The notes: generated by a model from the letters alone, not told the origin. A stretch of 64,000 bases of DNA from Nitrospirota bacterium (GCA_029261215.1 JAJDBT010000021.1:1-64000); one strand, 5' to 3'. Positions 1 through 10,604 are shown, counted from the stretch's first letter. Numbers and translations are program-made.

Positions 1-456
1 GGGAAGACGCCAGTCATTCGCTTATCGGCGAAACGGACCTCAGTCAATATGATCTCCACCGTAACAAACCAGGGGAAAGTCCGTTTCATGATCTATAAGG
101 AGAAGATGAGAGCCCAGGTTCTGATCAAATTCATGAAACAATTGATCAAGGGATCTAAGAAAAAAATCTTTCTGATTCTAGACAATCTGCGTGTCCATCA
201 CGCCAAGCTCGTAAAAGAATGGTTGGAAGAACACCCAAAAGAAATCGAGATCTTCTATCTCCCGTCGTATTCACCGGAATTGAATCCGGACGAGTATTTG
301 AACTGTGACTTGAAAGCAGGAGTCCATTCACGACCTCCTTCAAGGAGCCAAGAGCATCTCATCAAAAAGGTCAAATCGCACATGATCAAGTTACAAAAAT
401 TACCAGCAAGAGTGAGCAGCTATTTTCAACATCCAAGAATCGCTTATGCAGCATGA
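1..456 (+). mobile_element. IS630-family-like transposase, C-terminal part (5' end outside window)
   Basis: Frame is open from base 1; DDE motifs KIFLILDNLRVHHAK and EIFYLPSYSPELNPDEYLN typical of IS630/DDE_3 endonuclease. Confidence 0.85.
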
Positions 457-711
457 TAGCTCTTCTTAATCGCCGGGTTAATAACAAATATTTCCGGCGG
501 AAAACCTACGCTTTATGTTGCACAACTCACGATCGCAATATTACTGCAGCATTTTATTTTTTATTCAACGAAATGTCAGATCCCCCGTCCACTCACCTGA
601 TAGGAAAGCGACAGAAGAATTGGGCGAGATCGGCGATGCGGCGGGGGGCTAAAGGGATAAGACGCAAAACCACCCCCTTAACATTGTGAGCTTGATGCCG
701 CCGATGCTACT

Positions 712-2001
712 ATGAACCCGGTGAAAAAACAAACCCGACCTTCCGACGGAAACACGATCGCGGTTACAGCGAAATCTTTTTCTGTGATGTGGCAAGCGCT
801 GAGCTCAGCCCCGCACCGGCTCTTTTTTTTTGGAGGCGTCTGCCAGGGAATTGCGGCGATGCTGTGGTGGCTTCTTGAGCTTTCCAGCCGCTTTGGCGTT
901 TTTTTTCCTGCGCTTCCCGCGACGATTCCTCCCAGCTGGGCGCATGCCTATTTAATGATCTATGGATTTCTCCCTTTTTTTATCTTTGGATTTTTACTGA
1001 CCTTCTTGCCTAGTTGGCTGGACGCTGAACACATCCCCCGGCGAGAGTACCTTCTCTCTTTTTTTGGAATGGGCTTAGGAACAGGTTTGTTCTATGCAGG
1101 CCTTATCTTCAGCAAATCAATCCTGCTTTTGGCCGTTTTATTGACACTGTCGGGTTGGGGAATGGGAGCCGTTTCTTTGTTCCGGATATTACGCTCGACT
1201 CGCTCCCCAGAAAAGGGTCATCTCAGCCTGATGGTCTTTTTCATCTTCTCTGGAGCCGCTGGTCTGTGTTCATTTCTTCTGTGGCTCAGCACGAACACCC
1301 CAATCTGGCGGCATTATTCCTCTGTTATCGGGATCTGGTTCTTTCTCCTTCCCCTCACGGTCACCGTCAGTCATCTCGTAATCCCCTTCTTTTCCAAAAA
1401 CGCTTTAAAGAACTACAGACTTGTTCAGCCCGTGTCGATCCTCTGTATCCTGCTGGGCGGTATCTTTCTTCGGGGCCTGTTGGAGGGAATGGGCATGCGG
1501 AGATATTTCTGGTTTCCGGATACTGTCCTGCTTTTATCCGCGTCTTATCTTTCTATTGTTTGGGGTTTTTGGAAAAGCGCAGAGATCAAAATGCTTTTCA
1601 TGCTCCACCTTTCTTTCGTCTGGTTTTCCGTTGCGATTTTTCTGGATCTGCTGCAGAGCCTGGTTTTTGTGTGGAGTCACGAAACGCAATTCATTCTCGG
1701 GCGTGCGCCTTTACATGCCCTGACCATCGGGTTTTTTTCCAACATGGTCATCGGTATGTCGACGCGCGTCACACTAGGCCATTTCGGTCGACCTGTGCTA
1801 CCCGGCAACACCGCTTGGAGACTTTTTTGGGTTTTTCAAATCGTTGCCATTTTACGGATTCTTTCTGATCTCTTCCCTGCCGGGAGCCTGATAACACTTG
1901 CGGGGTATCAGAGCTCCGGCCTCCTTTGGATTGGAGGGTTATGCTTCTGGCTTCAGAAATACGGCACCCTCTTATGGGGCCCCGTTCATGCAGATCAGTG
2001 A
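712..2001 (+). CDS. NnrS family multi-TM protein
   Basis: 429 aa, about 12 hydrophobic segments; PHRLFFFGGVCQG and HAYLMIYGFLPFFIFGFLLTFLPSWL motifs typical of NnrS. Confidence 0.85.
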   Translation: MNPVKKQTRPSDGNTIAVTAKSFSVMWQALSSAPHRLFFFGGVCQGIAAMLWWLLELSSRFGVFFPALPATIPPSWAHAYLMIYGFLPFFIFGFLLTFLPSWLDAEHIPRREYLLSFFGMGLGTGLFYAGLIFSKSILLLAVLLTLSGWGMGAVSLFRILRSTRSPEKGHLSLMVFFIFSGAAGLCSFLLWLSTNTPIWRHYSSVIGIWFFLLPLTVTVSHLVIPFFSKNALKNYRLVQPVSILCILLGGIFLRGLLEGMGMRRYFWFPDTVLLLSASYLSIVWGFWKSAEIKMLFMLHLSFVWFSVAIFLDLLQSLVFVWSHETQFILGRAPLHALTIGFFSNMVIGMSTRVTLGHFGRPVLPGNTAWRLFWVFQIVAILRILSDLFPAGSLITLAGYQSSGLLWIGGLCFWLQKYGTLLWGPVHADQ

Positions 2002-2098
2002 ACAAGTCCCGGTATGAGAAAAATCAATCAAACCACTGATGCTTTTTTCAACAACACCATAAACGCCGGAAAATAAAAAAAGGCGGGACGAAACAAGC

Positions 2099-2665
2099 TT
2101 AGTTTAAGCTGGGGTCTGCGGGCATGTTTGCGTAAAAGGACCATCGGTCACCGAGGCGGCGCATCATTTGCGACCACAAAAAAGACGGGTCCGCATCAAA
2201 CACCAATGTCGCATCGGGGGGCATCAGGCTCCAGGCGCCTTCCGAAAGCTCCACTTCCAATTGTCCCGGCGCCCAGCCTGCGTATCCAAGATAACACCGC
2301 ACTTCACCACTCGGACCGAGCGCACTTGGGGATTTAATTTTTTCGAGGTCTTTCGGGACAAAGACGCCGTCAAAAACGCTGTGACTGTCGTAGGGAGCCT
2401 CTTCGCTTCGGCACAAAATCAGCATGCCATTTCTGGCCACGGGGCCACCGGCATAGACCTTTTTTTCGCCATTTTCATCCTGAAAACCATCCATCAGCAT
2501 TGATACGGCCATTTCAGTCGGACGATTTAAAACGACGCCCAAGGCGCCATCCGGCCCATATTCACAAAGCAGGATCACCGTTTGCCGAAAATTAGGGTCA
2601 TTAAGCTTCGGCATGGCAACAAGGAGCTGCCCCTTGCTCACTGCTTCAGAAAGTTCTCTGTCCAT
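2099..2665 (-). CDS. YqgE/AlgH family protein (UPF0301)
   Basis: 188 aa; GQLLVAMPKLNDPNFRQTVILLCEY, GALGVVLNRPT and YLGYAGWAPGQLEVEL motifs. Confidence 0.92.
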   Translation of the reverse strand: MDRELSEAVSKGQLLVAMPKLNDPNFRQTVILLCEYGPDGALGVVLNRPTEMAVSMLMDGFQDENGEKKVYAGGPVARNGMLILCRSEEAPYDSHSVFDGVFVPKDLEKIKSPSALGPSGEVRCYLGYAGWAPGQLEVELSEGAWSLMPPDATLVFDADPSFLWSQMMRRLGDRWSFYANMPADPSLN

Positions 2666-3017
2666 CTACTCCTCCAAACAACATCACGCAACCTATTTAC
2701 AACAGATCACGATTTTAATATGTAATGACATGAATACGGAAAGTTCTCGCCATTGCCTCAGAAACACCTCACCATGTCCTATTATTATAGTAGCGCGACA
2801 TCTGAAAGTTGGCAAGATCAACTCCATCAAAAAAAATCACATCGCCCCAATAGAATCAAGACCTTATGTAAAATGAGCATACTAGGCCATGAGAATATCT
2901 CAAGAAAATAACCCGCCTCAAAAACACGTTTTCTAAAAAGCGGACTTTCGGGCATCGTTCACGATATAATCACCCGTTTATGAATCGTCACAACCAACAC
3001 AACACTCAAGGATTGAA

Positions 3018-3743
3018 GTGAACAATAATCCATTTACAGGAGCAGGATATCTGTTTCGCGGCCTGGGCCTGATCATGAAACCCGGTATCCGCCCCTTTGT
3101 TTTTATTCCCCTTCTCATCAATACCCTGATTTTTGCGGCCCTGATTATTTACAGCGCAGGGCAATTTGACCAGTGGATCAACTGGTTCCTTCCAGACGTG
3201 CTCAAATGGCTCGAATGGCTTTTATGGCCGCTTTTTGCCGTCACCATTTCCATCATCGGCTTTTTTACCTTTATCCATGTTGGCAACTTCGTCGGTGCGC
3301 CCTTTAATGGACTGCTGTCCGAAAAAGTAGAACAACACCTCAAAGGCACTTTAAAAAAATCTCCCTTTCAATGGGGCCGCTTTCTGTCCACGCTCTGGCC
3401 CGCCTTTCTGGCCGAAATACAAAAAATCATTTATTTTCTGCTGCGCGGCTTACCGATTTTACTGCTATTACTCATTCCCGCAGTGAACGTCGCCGCATCA
3501 TTTCTCTGGATGGGCTTCAGTGCCTGGATGTTGTCGCTGGAATATGCCGACTATCCAATGGCAAACCATGACATTTTATTTTCAGATCAACGAAAACGGC
3601 TTCAAGAAAAAAAATGGCTGGTTTTTGGTTTTGGCGGCGCAGCCCTGTTTCTACTAATGATTCCTGTCTTGAATTTTTTTGTAATGCCCATTGCCGTAGC
3701 AGGGGCGACGGTGATGTGGGTAGAGCAGTTTGAGCAAAGTTGA
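3018..3743 (+). CDS. EI24/CysZ-like membrane protein
   Basis: GTG start; multi-TM; GAGYLFRGLGLIMKPGIRPFVFIPLLINTLIF and FVGAPFNGLLSEKVE typical of the CysZ/EI24 family. Confidence 0.8.
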   Translation: MNNNPFTGAGYLFRGLGLIMKPGIRPFVFIPLLINTLIFAALIIYSAGQFDQWINWFLPDVLKWLEWLLWPLFAVTISIIGFFTFIHVGNFVGAPFNGLLSEKVEQHLKGTLKKSPFQWGRFLSTLWPAFLAEIQKIIYFLLRGLPILLLLLIPAVNVAASFLWMGFSAWMLSLEYADYPMANHDILFSDQRKRLQEKKWLVFGFGGAALFLLMIPVLNFFVMPIAVAGATVMWVEQFEQS

Positions 3744-3804
3744 AGAAAACACGCATTCACATTAGAATAACACGACGCTAAACACACGCAGGATCAGTTC
3801 AATT

Positions 3805-4614
3805 TTGGAGGAACATATGCGGTACACCCCTGTTTTACTACTTTGTCTTTTAATCAGCGCCTGCGCCAGCGGCCCGAGTTTGCAACGCACCCTGCATCAG
3901 GAAGAGGCCTTGCTTGTGGTTTTGGATCAAAGCCCGGTGTCCGCCCAGCCCGATTTTGAAACACCTTACAGTCATCCGGCCCAAATCTCGGCAGATGATC
4001 TCGAAAATATTCTCGGCACAATCAGAACCACCCCGGACAAGGGCATGTTGATGTCTTTATTTTCCAAAAAAGACATCAAGCCCCTTTTCCCCACTGAAAC
4101 CCTCCCGCTCGTCGCCGCCCACATTTCAGACGCGCTCTCCAAAGCCACACCCGATGAACGGGTCAATTTTTACCAAACACTCCCGCTCAACTCGGCCAAT
4201 GTATTAGCCACAACCGGCTTTCTGCTCGTCAAAGACAACATGCTGCACCTTCGGGTCGAGCATTATAAAGCGCCGCTCAGAAAGGGAAGCCATCCTTCAC
4301 GGACCGGAATGAATATTCGCCCCACCGAAAAAGGGAAATATGCCTTTTCATTACATGAAGGCCAAAAAATGACCCATCGCAGCTATAAAAACGTGCTGGG
4401 TCTTTCCGGCTCCGACCCCCACTGGCTCGTCATCGATTACACCCATTTTCCAGCACCCGGCACAGAAACCCAGGTTGGCTCAGAATCCCCTACCCTCGAA
4501 CCGAAAAAAAGCCTGGAAGAACGCCTTCGCACTTTAAAACACCTTAAAGAAGAAGGCCTGATTACCGAAGAAGAATACAATCAAAAAAAACAATCTCTGC
4601 TGAAAGATCTTTAG
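3805..4614 (+). CDS. lipoprotein with C-terminal SHOCT-like domain
   Basis: Lipobox LISACASG; C-terminal SLEERLRTLKHLKEEGLITEEEYNQKKQSLLKDL matches the SHOCT pattern. Confidence 0.75.
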   Translation: MEEHMRYTPVLLLCLLISACASGPSLQRTLHQEEALLVVLDQSPVSAQPDFETPYSHPAQISADDLENILGTIRTTPDKGMLMSLFSKKDIKPLFPTETLPLVAAHISDALSKATPDERVNFYQTLPLNSANVLATTGFLLVKDNMLHLRVEHYKAPLRKGSHPSRTGMNIRPTEKGKYAFSLHEGQKMTHRSYKNVLGLSGSDPHWLVIDYTHFPAPGTETQVGSESPTLEPKKSLEERLRTLKHLKEEGLITEEEYNQKKQSLLKDL

Positions 4615-4835
4615 TGATGAGTGAATTGAAACCCGGCATTTACCGACACTACAAAGGCAATGACTATCAAGTCATCGGCGTCGCCATCCACACCGAAACG
4701 GAAGAAGCGCACGTCGTCTATCGTGCGCTCTACGGCGACTACACCCTCTGCATCCGTCCAAAAGCCATGTTTACAGAGGATGTCGAAACAGCAGAATACA
4801 AGGGCCCTCGATTTAAACTGATCAAAGCTTTTTGA
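4614..4835 (+). CDS. DUF1653-like protein
   Basis: 73 aa; LKPGIYRHYKGNDYQVIGVAIHTETEEAHVVYRALYGDYTLCIRPKAMFTEDV; overlaps the preceding stop. Confidence 0.85.
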   Translation: MMSELKPGIYRHYKGNDYQVIGVAIHTETEEAHVVYRALYGDYTLCIRPKAMFTEDVETAEYKGPRFKLIKAF

Positions 4836-5136
4836 TCAAAACCTCAGTAAGCCATCCTAGGGCCTCCGCCAGAAATCGTGGGCATTCCGCACCGCGTCGC
4901 GCCTTGTTCTTTTAATAGTTGCCTTAATAGGAGTTTATCCCTATTTCGGGATATTTTATTGAAATGCCTCCATAGATTTAGTAAGATAAATCATGGTTGT
5001 GAGCAGGCCTCTCTTCCAAATGATTTCGACCTCCCGCAGCCTTGGCTGATTCCACAAAACGTGTACCGGGTATCCCTTTTATTCACAGAGATTTTACTGC
5101 ACCCCGGTAAAATCAGGCATTACGAAGGAGGTTATC

Positions 5137-7026
5137 ATGGACTATCTTCTTTCAGGAAAACTCAGCGCGCTCATCTGCGAAAACTGCTGTGATCCCCTGG
5201 CCAATATTAAAATCAGAATTTACAAACTCAAAAAACGAAGCGATACGGCAAAACTCGTCGTGGCCAGTCCCAAATCCACACATCAACTCCTCAAAGGCCG
5301 GGACATCGTCATCAAAAAACCCTTCTTGCTGGGTGAAACAACAACGGATGCCAGCGGAGCCTTTGACCTCCGTCTGATTGAAGAAAACTATGACGGCGGC
5401 CCCCTGCAGATCGATATGTATATTGAAGCCCTTCCGCAGCAAGCCGGAAACGCAAAACCCGTACAAGTGGCGATTACCACCATTCAGCCGCAGTGGCGAC
5501 AAAGCGATGAACACCTCAGCGCAGGCTGGACCTACTGTATTCCCTCACGTTTTTGGTGTTACATCCTCAGCCTGTTTGATGTTTGGGTCATTTGCGGCCG
5601 GGTTTCGCTCTGTGAAAACCCAAAAATCCCCTTCATCGGCGTCAAGGTCACGGCCTTCGATGCAGACTGGATTACCGATGATACGCTCGGCACCGCCACC
5701 ACCGACAACAATGGGCGGTTTCGGATTTATTACAACAGCATCGACTTTCAACAGACCTTTCTTTCACCCTTCATCAATATTGAAACCCCCTTTCCGCCCT
5801 TCAACTCGGGACCGGATGTCTATTTCAAAATAGAAACATCGGGAGGATTTTCATTGCTTGAGGAAACCCGTGCCAATGGACAGGCACCGGGGAGAGAGAA
5901 TATTGGAAATTGTTTCTGCATCGACCTCTGCATCAGTAAACTGCCAGACGACGGCGGCGGACCAGATTTCGCCGACAGCGCATGGACGGGCATCGGCACA
6001 CAGTTCACCATCCCCACACCCTCCGACTTGAATGATTTTGATGTCGCGGGTTATGCGGGAACGCTGAAATACGCCTTCACCGGCGTCATCCGCACCACGG
6101 GGCAATCCCTCCGTTTCTCAAACGGAAACCCCATCGAGTACCGCTTCCTCGTCAGCCACACCACCTCGAACAACGGTGCGCCCTTTCTGCCAGAGACCGA
6201 TTTCACGACCATTGTCGGTTCCGGCGTCGGCCAAAGCCTTTTTGTGAAAACAAAAATCGGGCAAATGTGGCGATTTGCACCCACATTCAAAATCGTGGAT
6301 ATTTTTGCGGAATTGGCCGATCTCGACAGTGAAGGCTGGCTCGACGTCAATACATCCATTGAGCGCACCTTTATCGACGACGCGGCACTTGACCCCCTGG
6401 AATTGTCGATTCCCGGGATGTGGCAATATGTGGATTTAGACGGCATGATGGCGATCAACACCACGCAGTTGATCAATCACGCCAATATTCCAGACAGCGT
6501 CATCAGTAATCCGGGCGATGCTGTCCCCGCTGCCGATCAACTGCCCATACAAAAAATGTCCATCCGCTTCGAGACGCGGGAGGTCGTGAACAAAGCGGCG
6601 AACAACTTCATCGTATTGCCGGGCAGCGGCATGACGCTAAACGCGATGGTCGTCAACAACAACCCGGCCTTTATGAAACTGGCGATGAAGGAACACCTCA
6701 GCCTTGGGGCCTGTTCGCCACTTTCAGGGGATGTACATGCGGTGTACACTCTCTCTCATCCACACCTGGACGACGTCACGATGACGGCCCGGAAAAACAG
6801 CGAGGCCACGGCGACTGCGCTTTCCGCAGCCCCCATTCCGCTGATCAACAACACCAATACGACGCTGGCACAGATCAACAACAGCGCCGGAATCAAGATC
6901 AACAACTTCCTCACAATGACCAAGTGCACCTACATCGTGAAGTTTCACGTGCGCAGACGACTGCACACCGGCGACAGCGCCGTCAGCAGCACCCACGTGG
7001 ATACCTCGTTTTATTGGGAACCCTAA
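5137..7026 (+). CDS. large protein with N-terminal carboxypeptidase-regulatory-like/transthyretin-like segments, function unknown
   Basis: 629 aa ORF preceded by GGAGG; SGKL..CENCCDPLANIKIRIYKL and GVKVTAFDADWITDDTLGTATTDNNGRFRIYY resemble CarboxypepD_reg-type beta sandwiches. Confidence 0.7.
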   Translation: MDYLLSGKLSALICENCCDPLANIKIRIYKLKKRSDTAKLVVASPKSTHQLLKGRDIVIKKPFLLGETTTDASGAFDLRLIEENYDGGPLQIDMYIEALPQQAGNAKPVQVAITTIQPQWRQSDEHLSAGWTYCIPSRFWCYILSLFDVWVICGRVSLCENPKIPFIGVKVTAFDADWITDDTLGTATTDNNGRFRIYYNSIDFQQTFLSPFINIETPFPPFNSGPDVYFKIETSGGFSLLEETRANGQAPGRENIGNCFCIDLCISKLPDDGGGPDFADSAWTGIGTQFTIPTPSDLNDFDVAGYAGTLKYAFTGVIRTTGQSLRFSNGNPIEYRFLVSHTTSNNGAPFLPETDFTTIVGSGVGQSLFVKTKIGQMWRFAPTFKIVDIFAELADLDSEGWLDVNTSIERTFIDDAALDPLELSIPGMWQYVDLDGMMAINTTQLINHANIPDSVISNPGDAVPAADQLPIQKMSIRFETREVVNKAANNFIVLPGSGMTLNAMVVNNNPAFMKLAMKEHLSLGACSPLSGDVHAVYTLSHPHLDDVTMTARKNSEATATALSAAPIPLINNTNTTLAQINNSAGIKINNFLTMTKCTYIVKFHVRRRLHTGDSAVSSTHVDTSFYWEP

Positions 7027-7056
7027 AAGGGAAAGGAGTTGATCCCTTGTATACAA

Positions 7057-7086
7057 AGAGCGGCTCGAAAGGGCCGCTCTTTTTTG
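7057..7086 (+). terminator. Rho-independent terminator
   Basis: AGAGCGGC-tcgaaagg-GCCGCTCT followed by a T run, just after the 629 aa ORF. Confidence 0.9.
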
Positions 7087-7109
7087 CCTGCTTTTAAAAA
7101 AGAGAGATC

Positions 7110-8984
7110 TTAGTCGGCTTTGTTTTTAAAATGAGCGATAGCGCGTTCGGCTCTTTCCCGGTCTTCGGCCAGACCCAAGATTGTAAAGAGTTCCAAAGCC
7201 TTCTCCAAATCCACGAGTCCGCCCGCCGCATCACCCAAGGCGCCTTTGCTCACCCCACGGTTGTTGAGGGCCTTTGCGATCTCTTCGGGAGGCGCACCTG
7301 GCAGGGCAATCACCGCATCGTAGTCCGAAATCGCATCGTCCAAGCTACTGATGACCCCGCGGTTGTTTAGCGCTTTTGCGATCTCTTCAGTGGGCGCGCC
7401 AGGCAAGGCGATCAATGTATCGTAGTCCGCAATCGCACCAATCGTATCGTTCAATCTCCGTTTTGTCGCCCCGCAGTTGTAAAGGGCCTTTGCGATCAAG
7501 GGGGCCGTTGCGCTGTCCTGCATGACAGCTGCCCTGCAGTCACTCGCAAAGCCGGATCTTATGTTCTGCCGGTGGTCTCCAAAAAGGGAAAGCCCGCAAT
7601 CGGCCAAGACCCGCGTCGTGCGATCCAGTTGAAGTGCGATGGCGTAGACCGAGCAATACGCAAGAGCTCTTATCGCAGGAAAATACGGCTCGCTGACTCC
7701 GTCAATCCTCTTTGCCAGCGACCAAATCAGCTTCTTGCCTTCGCGTTTCATGAGGGCGCGTTGATTTTGCATAAACCAGCGGGCGGCTGCAGCATGACGA
7801 GTATCGTGCCCATAACCGGGGGCATGCCCATCGGGGTCGAGCAGGCCTCGGCCGATTAAATCGTCGATCAGGCTTTCACTCTCTGTGCCGAGAATCAGGT
7901 TTTGAAGGGACTGCCACGCGATCTCGTCCAAACGCGGCAAAAAGGCAAGGCGCGCGCAAAACCCTCTTTCGGAGCCAGACAAATGAGGGAAAAGCGTCTC
8001 AAATTCCCGATAGCGGTAATCCTGCGCATCGGTGGCTTGTTTTTCGAGGTCTGCATATCCCTGCATCGCCCTTCGGTTGGATGGGCTCAGCCAGTGGGAC
8101 AAAACGCCGGGAAAACCCGCAATGAGTGGAAAGATACTTTCATCCGCAAGCCCTTTGAGCGCGGGAATCGATGCGCGAAGAGACCTCATCATCCGCCTGC
8201 TTTCCTCCTCATCAAGACACATTTCAGGCAGGCGATGGATCACAACTTCGGCGGAACCTTTTGCGAGATCCCTGGCCCGCTGAAAGGCTTTGTCTTCTTT
8301 TTCATCGTGACCTACTTCCGGCTGGCGAATACTCAGAAAAAGATGGCTCTCCGGCCAGTCCTCCGCGTGATTCACAAAAGCTTCCAGGGTATGGTGCTCT
8401 ACGCGCAGGGTCTGTGATTTTTCCCAGGCGTCCAGCACGAGCACCACAGATTTACCGCTGACTTTGGCCACAAGCTGCGTGAGATCCCGCGCCTGCTCAT
8501 AGTCAAGCGCCGGGAGGGACAGCCCGCCTTTTTGCAGATCGGCCTGGGCCGCCGCAAGCCCCTCAAAACTACTGCGGACAAGTCCGGCAAGTTGATCGGG
8601 CAGCCATTTCTGAATGGGATTCAATGCTTCAAACAAACCGCCGACGGCCTGACCAACCTTTGGAATGAGGCTTTTTTTGTGCCGATCCCATTGAGACAAG
8701 GCCTGTTCTCGAAAGCTGCTGTCTCCGAGCCACTGGGTGTAGAGGTCGGAAACGGCATACAGCAGATGGCTCGATTCTGCGCCCTTGGATTCGTGATAGC
8801 CGACAAGACTGTGCTTTTGCGCCCTCAAACGGCGGATCATTTCAAGCAGCGTACGGGTCTTCCCCATTTTGGGCCGGGCGGCGAGCACAGTGATGCCGCG
8901 TGTTTCTGAACGCTGTAAAAGAAATGTGAGGTCGGGTTCCCGTCCAAAAAGCAGGGGCTCTCCTGTCGTTTCAGTCTTGGTCAT
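7110..8984 (-). CDS. STAND/AAA-like P-loop NTPase with C-terminal TPR-like repeats
   Basis: Walker A AARPKMGKTRTL, Walker B VVLVLDAWEK; C-terminal repeats IAKAL.N.GV...AI.DYD..IALPGAP. The supplied ORF starts at 9212, but M77 at 8984 (MTKTETTGEPLLFGREPDL) avoids overlap with the divergent gene. Confidence 0.75.
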   Translation of the reverse strand: MTKTETTGEPLLFGREPDLTFLLQRSETRGITVLAARPKMGKTRTLLEMIRRLRAQKHSLVGYHESKGAESSHLLYAVSDLYTQWLGDSSFREQALSQWDRHKKSLIPKVGQAVGGLFEALNPIQKWLPDQLAGLVRSSFEGLAAAQADLQKGGLSLPALDYEQARDLTQLVAKVSGKSVVLVLDAWEKSQTLRVEHHTLEAFVNHAEDWPESHLFLSIRQPEVGHDEKEDKAFQRARDLAKGSAEVVIHRLPEMCLDEEESRRMMRSLRASIPALKGLADESIFPLIAGFPGVLSHWLSPSNRRAMQGYADLEKQATDAQDYRYREFETLFPHLSGSERGFCARLAFLPRLDEIAWQSLQNLILGTESESLIDDLIGRGLLDPDGHAPGYGHDTRHAAAARWFMQNQRALMKREGKKLIWSLAKRIDGVSEPYFPAIRALAYCSVYAIALQLDRTTRVLADCGLSLFGDHRQNIRSGFASDCRAAVMQDSATAPLIAKALYNCGATKRRLNDTIGAIADYDTLIALPGAPTEEIAKALNNRGVISSLDDAISDYDAVIALPGAPPEEIAKALNNRGVSKGALGDAAGGLVDLEKALELFTILGLAEDRERAERAIAHFKNKAD

Positions 8985-9104
8985 TTCTGTATCCCGAGGG
9001 GTAATGGTGATGAATGGCTCTTTTGTATCGGAGATGGCCGTGGCGGTCAAGTAAAAACCCCTTTCATCCGATAGACTGACACGAAGACGATTCAAAAATG
9101 GAAA

Positions 9105-10205
9105 ATGAAGATGACGACAGGCATTCAAAAATACATCTATTTCACAGGGTTTGCGGGTTTTGTTTGGGTATGCCTGCTTCTTTTGCCAAACAGTTCCGCC
9201 GCCGAACCTCACCGCGTGCGGCTATCGACCCACTTTCAAAACCACGATTGGTTCCCACTTTCAAAGACGGAAATGCAGTCGGCCGCAGTCGATGCCGCCC
9301 TTGCCGAACTCACCCGTAAAGGGGCATTTGTCTTTTCGGACAAAGACGGCCCTGGCGTAGGACTTTTGACCCTCAATGTTTCTCTGGTGGAAGTGGCGGA
9401 GCTGGTCAAAATCAGCATGACGCTCGACTTGGCCGAGGTTTCTTATGTGGCCACCGCCGCGACCTCCTTACGCGGCATGAATCGGCAGGGCATTTTTCGC
9501 GCCTTTGAACATGTGGGGACAACGGCAGCACAGCGTATGCGTCTGAAACTTGTGCCCGCAAGTGGAAACGGGCTGGCAAAAACAGAAAATCTGGCCGCAA
9601 AAGCCCTTTACGATAAAGCGCAGCAGCTCAAACAAGAAACACGCTTTGAAGAAGCCGCCACGCGTTTTGCCACAATTGAAAGACTGCATCCCGATGCGGG
9701 CAAGTGGCTTTTGCTGGCTCAGGATGAGATCCGCTATGGCCTGCCGCTTTTTGAGGCCAAGTACCGGATTACGGAGATGGGCCGGTTTTCCGCTAACCCG
9801 ATGGAGATCTTCAAACCCGTGGAACGGGCCAATCAACTTTTCCGGCAAATTCTTGCCGAAAATACGGACAAGATCGAACGTATTCAGGAAGCCCAACGCT
9901 ATCTGGATGAACTCAGCTTTACCCAGCGTGCGCTTCAAAACAGCATTGAAGCGCAGTCCTTGTCCCATGCGCACGAGATCAAATTTTTTCTGATGACACA
10001 TTACAACGACCAGGGAACATGGCCGGACGAGAACGAGATGAAATCGATCCTGAAAACCCTAACATCCGATTTTGAAATCCTCGGCTATCTTCGAGAAGAA
10101 AATGGCCTGAAAATCACCCTCGAACATCGAACCTATAAAACCCCTTTATTGCTGACCGGAAGCGACCGGGGCCGCATTACACTGGAAGTTCAACGGGATT
10201 TATAA
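9105..10205 (+). CDS. secreted hypothetical protein
   Basis: 366 aa ORF with hydrophobic N-terminus (YFTGFAGFVWVCLLLLPNSSAAE); no family recognised. Confidence 0.6.
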   Translation: MKMTTGIQKYIYFTGFAGFVWVCLLLLPNSSAAEPHRVRLSTHFQNHDWFPLSKTEMQSAAVDAALAELTRKGAFVFSDKDGPGVGLLTLNVSLVEVAELVKISMTLDLAEVSYVATAATSLRGMNRQGIFRAFEHVGTTAAQRMRLKLVPASGNGLAKTENLAAKALYDKAQQLKQETRFEEAATRFATIERLHPDAGKWLLLAQDEIRYGLPLFEAKYRITEMGRFSANPMEIFKPVERANQLFRQILAENTDKIERIQEAQRYLDELSFTQRALQNSIEAQSLSHAHEIKFFLMTHYNDQGTWPDENEMKSILKTLTSDFEILGYLREENGLKITLEHRTYKTPLLLTGSDRGRITLEVQRDL

Positions 10206-10262
10206 TCACACACCTGCACGTGCATCTCTAAAAGATAGATTTTTATTCCGTCTATTTGTAGA

Positions 10263-10604
10263 ATGACACCCGTATATGGCATTGACTGGCTTGAGGCAGG
10301 TTCTATGATTTACATCGAAAAATCAACAACCGGGCGAAACTTTGCCCTCGGATTTATACTGCTGGCAGGTCTTGTCTTTGCGGCGCATCTTTATGGCATG
10401 AAAACAGGGACAGCTCAGTCTGGAGAGAGTGCGCTTTGGTTTAGCCTTTTTACGCTTCCGTGGGGCGGGATGTTTTCAAAATCATTTTTAGAATCTGCGC
10501 TCTGGCTCCGCTTTGCCTATCCGCTTTCCTGGAGTCTGGTGCTTTTAAATGCACTGATTTTATATCTGATTTCAGGAGGCTTACGGATCAAGCGGGGGTT
10601 CTGA
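10263..10604 (+). CDS. small membrane protein, unknown function
   Basis: 113 aa ORF with about 3 hydrophobic stretches; start uncertain (alternative ATG at 10305). Confidence 0.5.
   Translation: MTPVYGIDWLEAGSMIYIEKSTTGRNFALGFILLAGLVFAAHLYGMKTGTAQSGESALWFSLFTLPWGGMFSKSFLESALWLRFAYPLSWSLVLLNALILYLISGGLRIKRGF

Noticed and set aside
453-689. 78-aa ORF after the transposase
   Set aside because: No recognisable motif, composition not protein-like; probably flanking or IS-end sequence.
1155-1868. 237-aa ORF inside nnrS in another frame
   Set aside because: Shadow ORF of a convincing NnrS gene; odd Cys/Arg/His/Pro-rich composition.
6940-6956. Second parS-like motif GTTTCACGTG
   Set aside because: Only the left half matches; the right half reads CGCAG instead of AAACA, and it lies inside the 629-aa CDS.
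9468-10001. 177-aa minus-strand ORF
   Set aside because: Antisense to the secreted hypothetical at 9105-10205; Cys/His/Phe-rich shadow composition.
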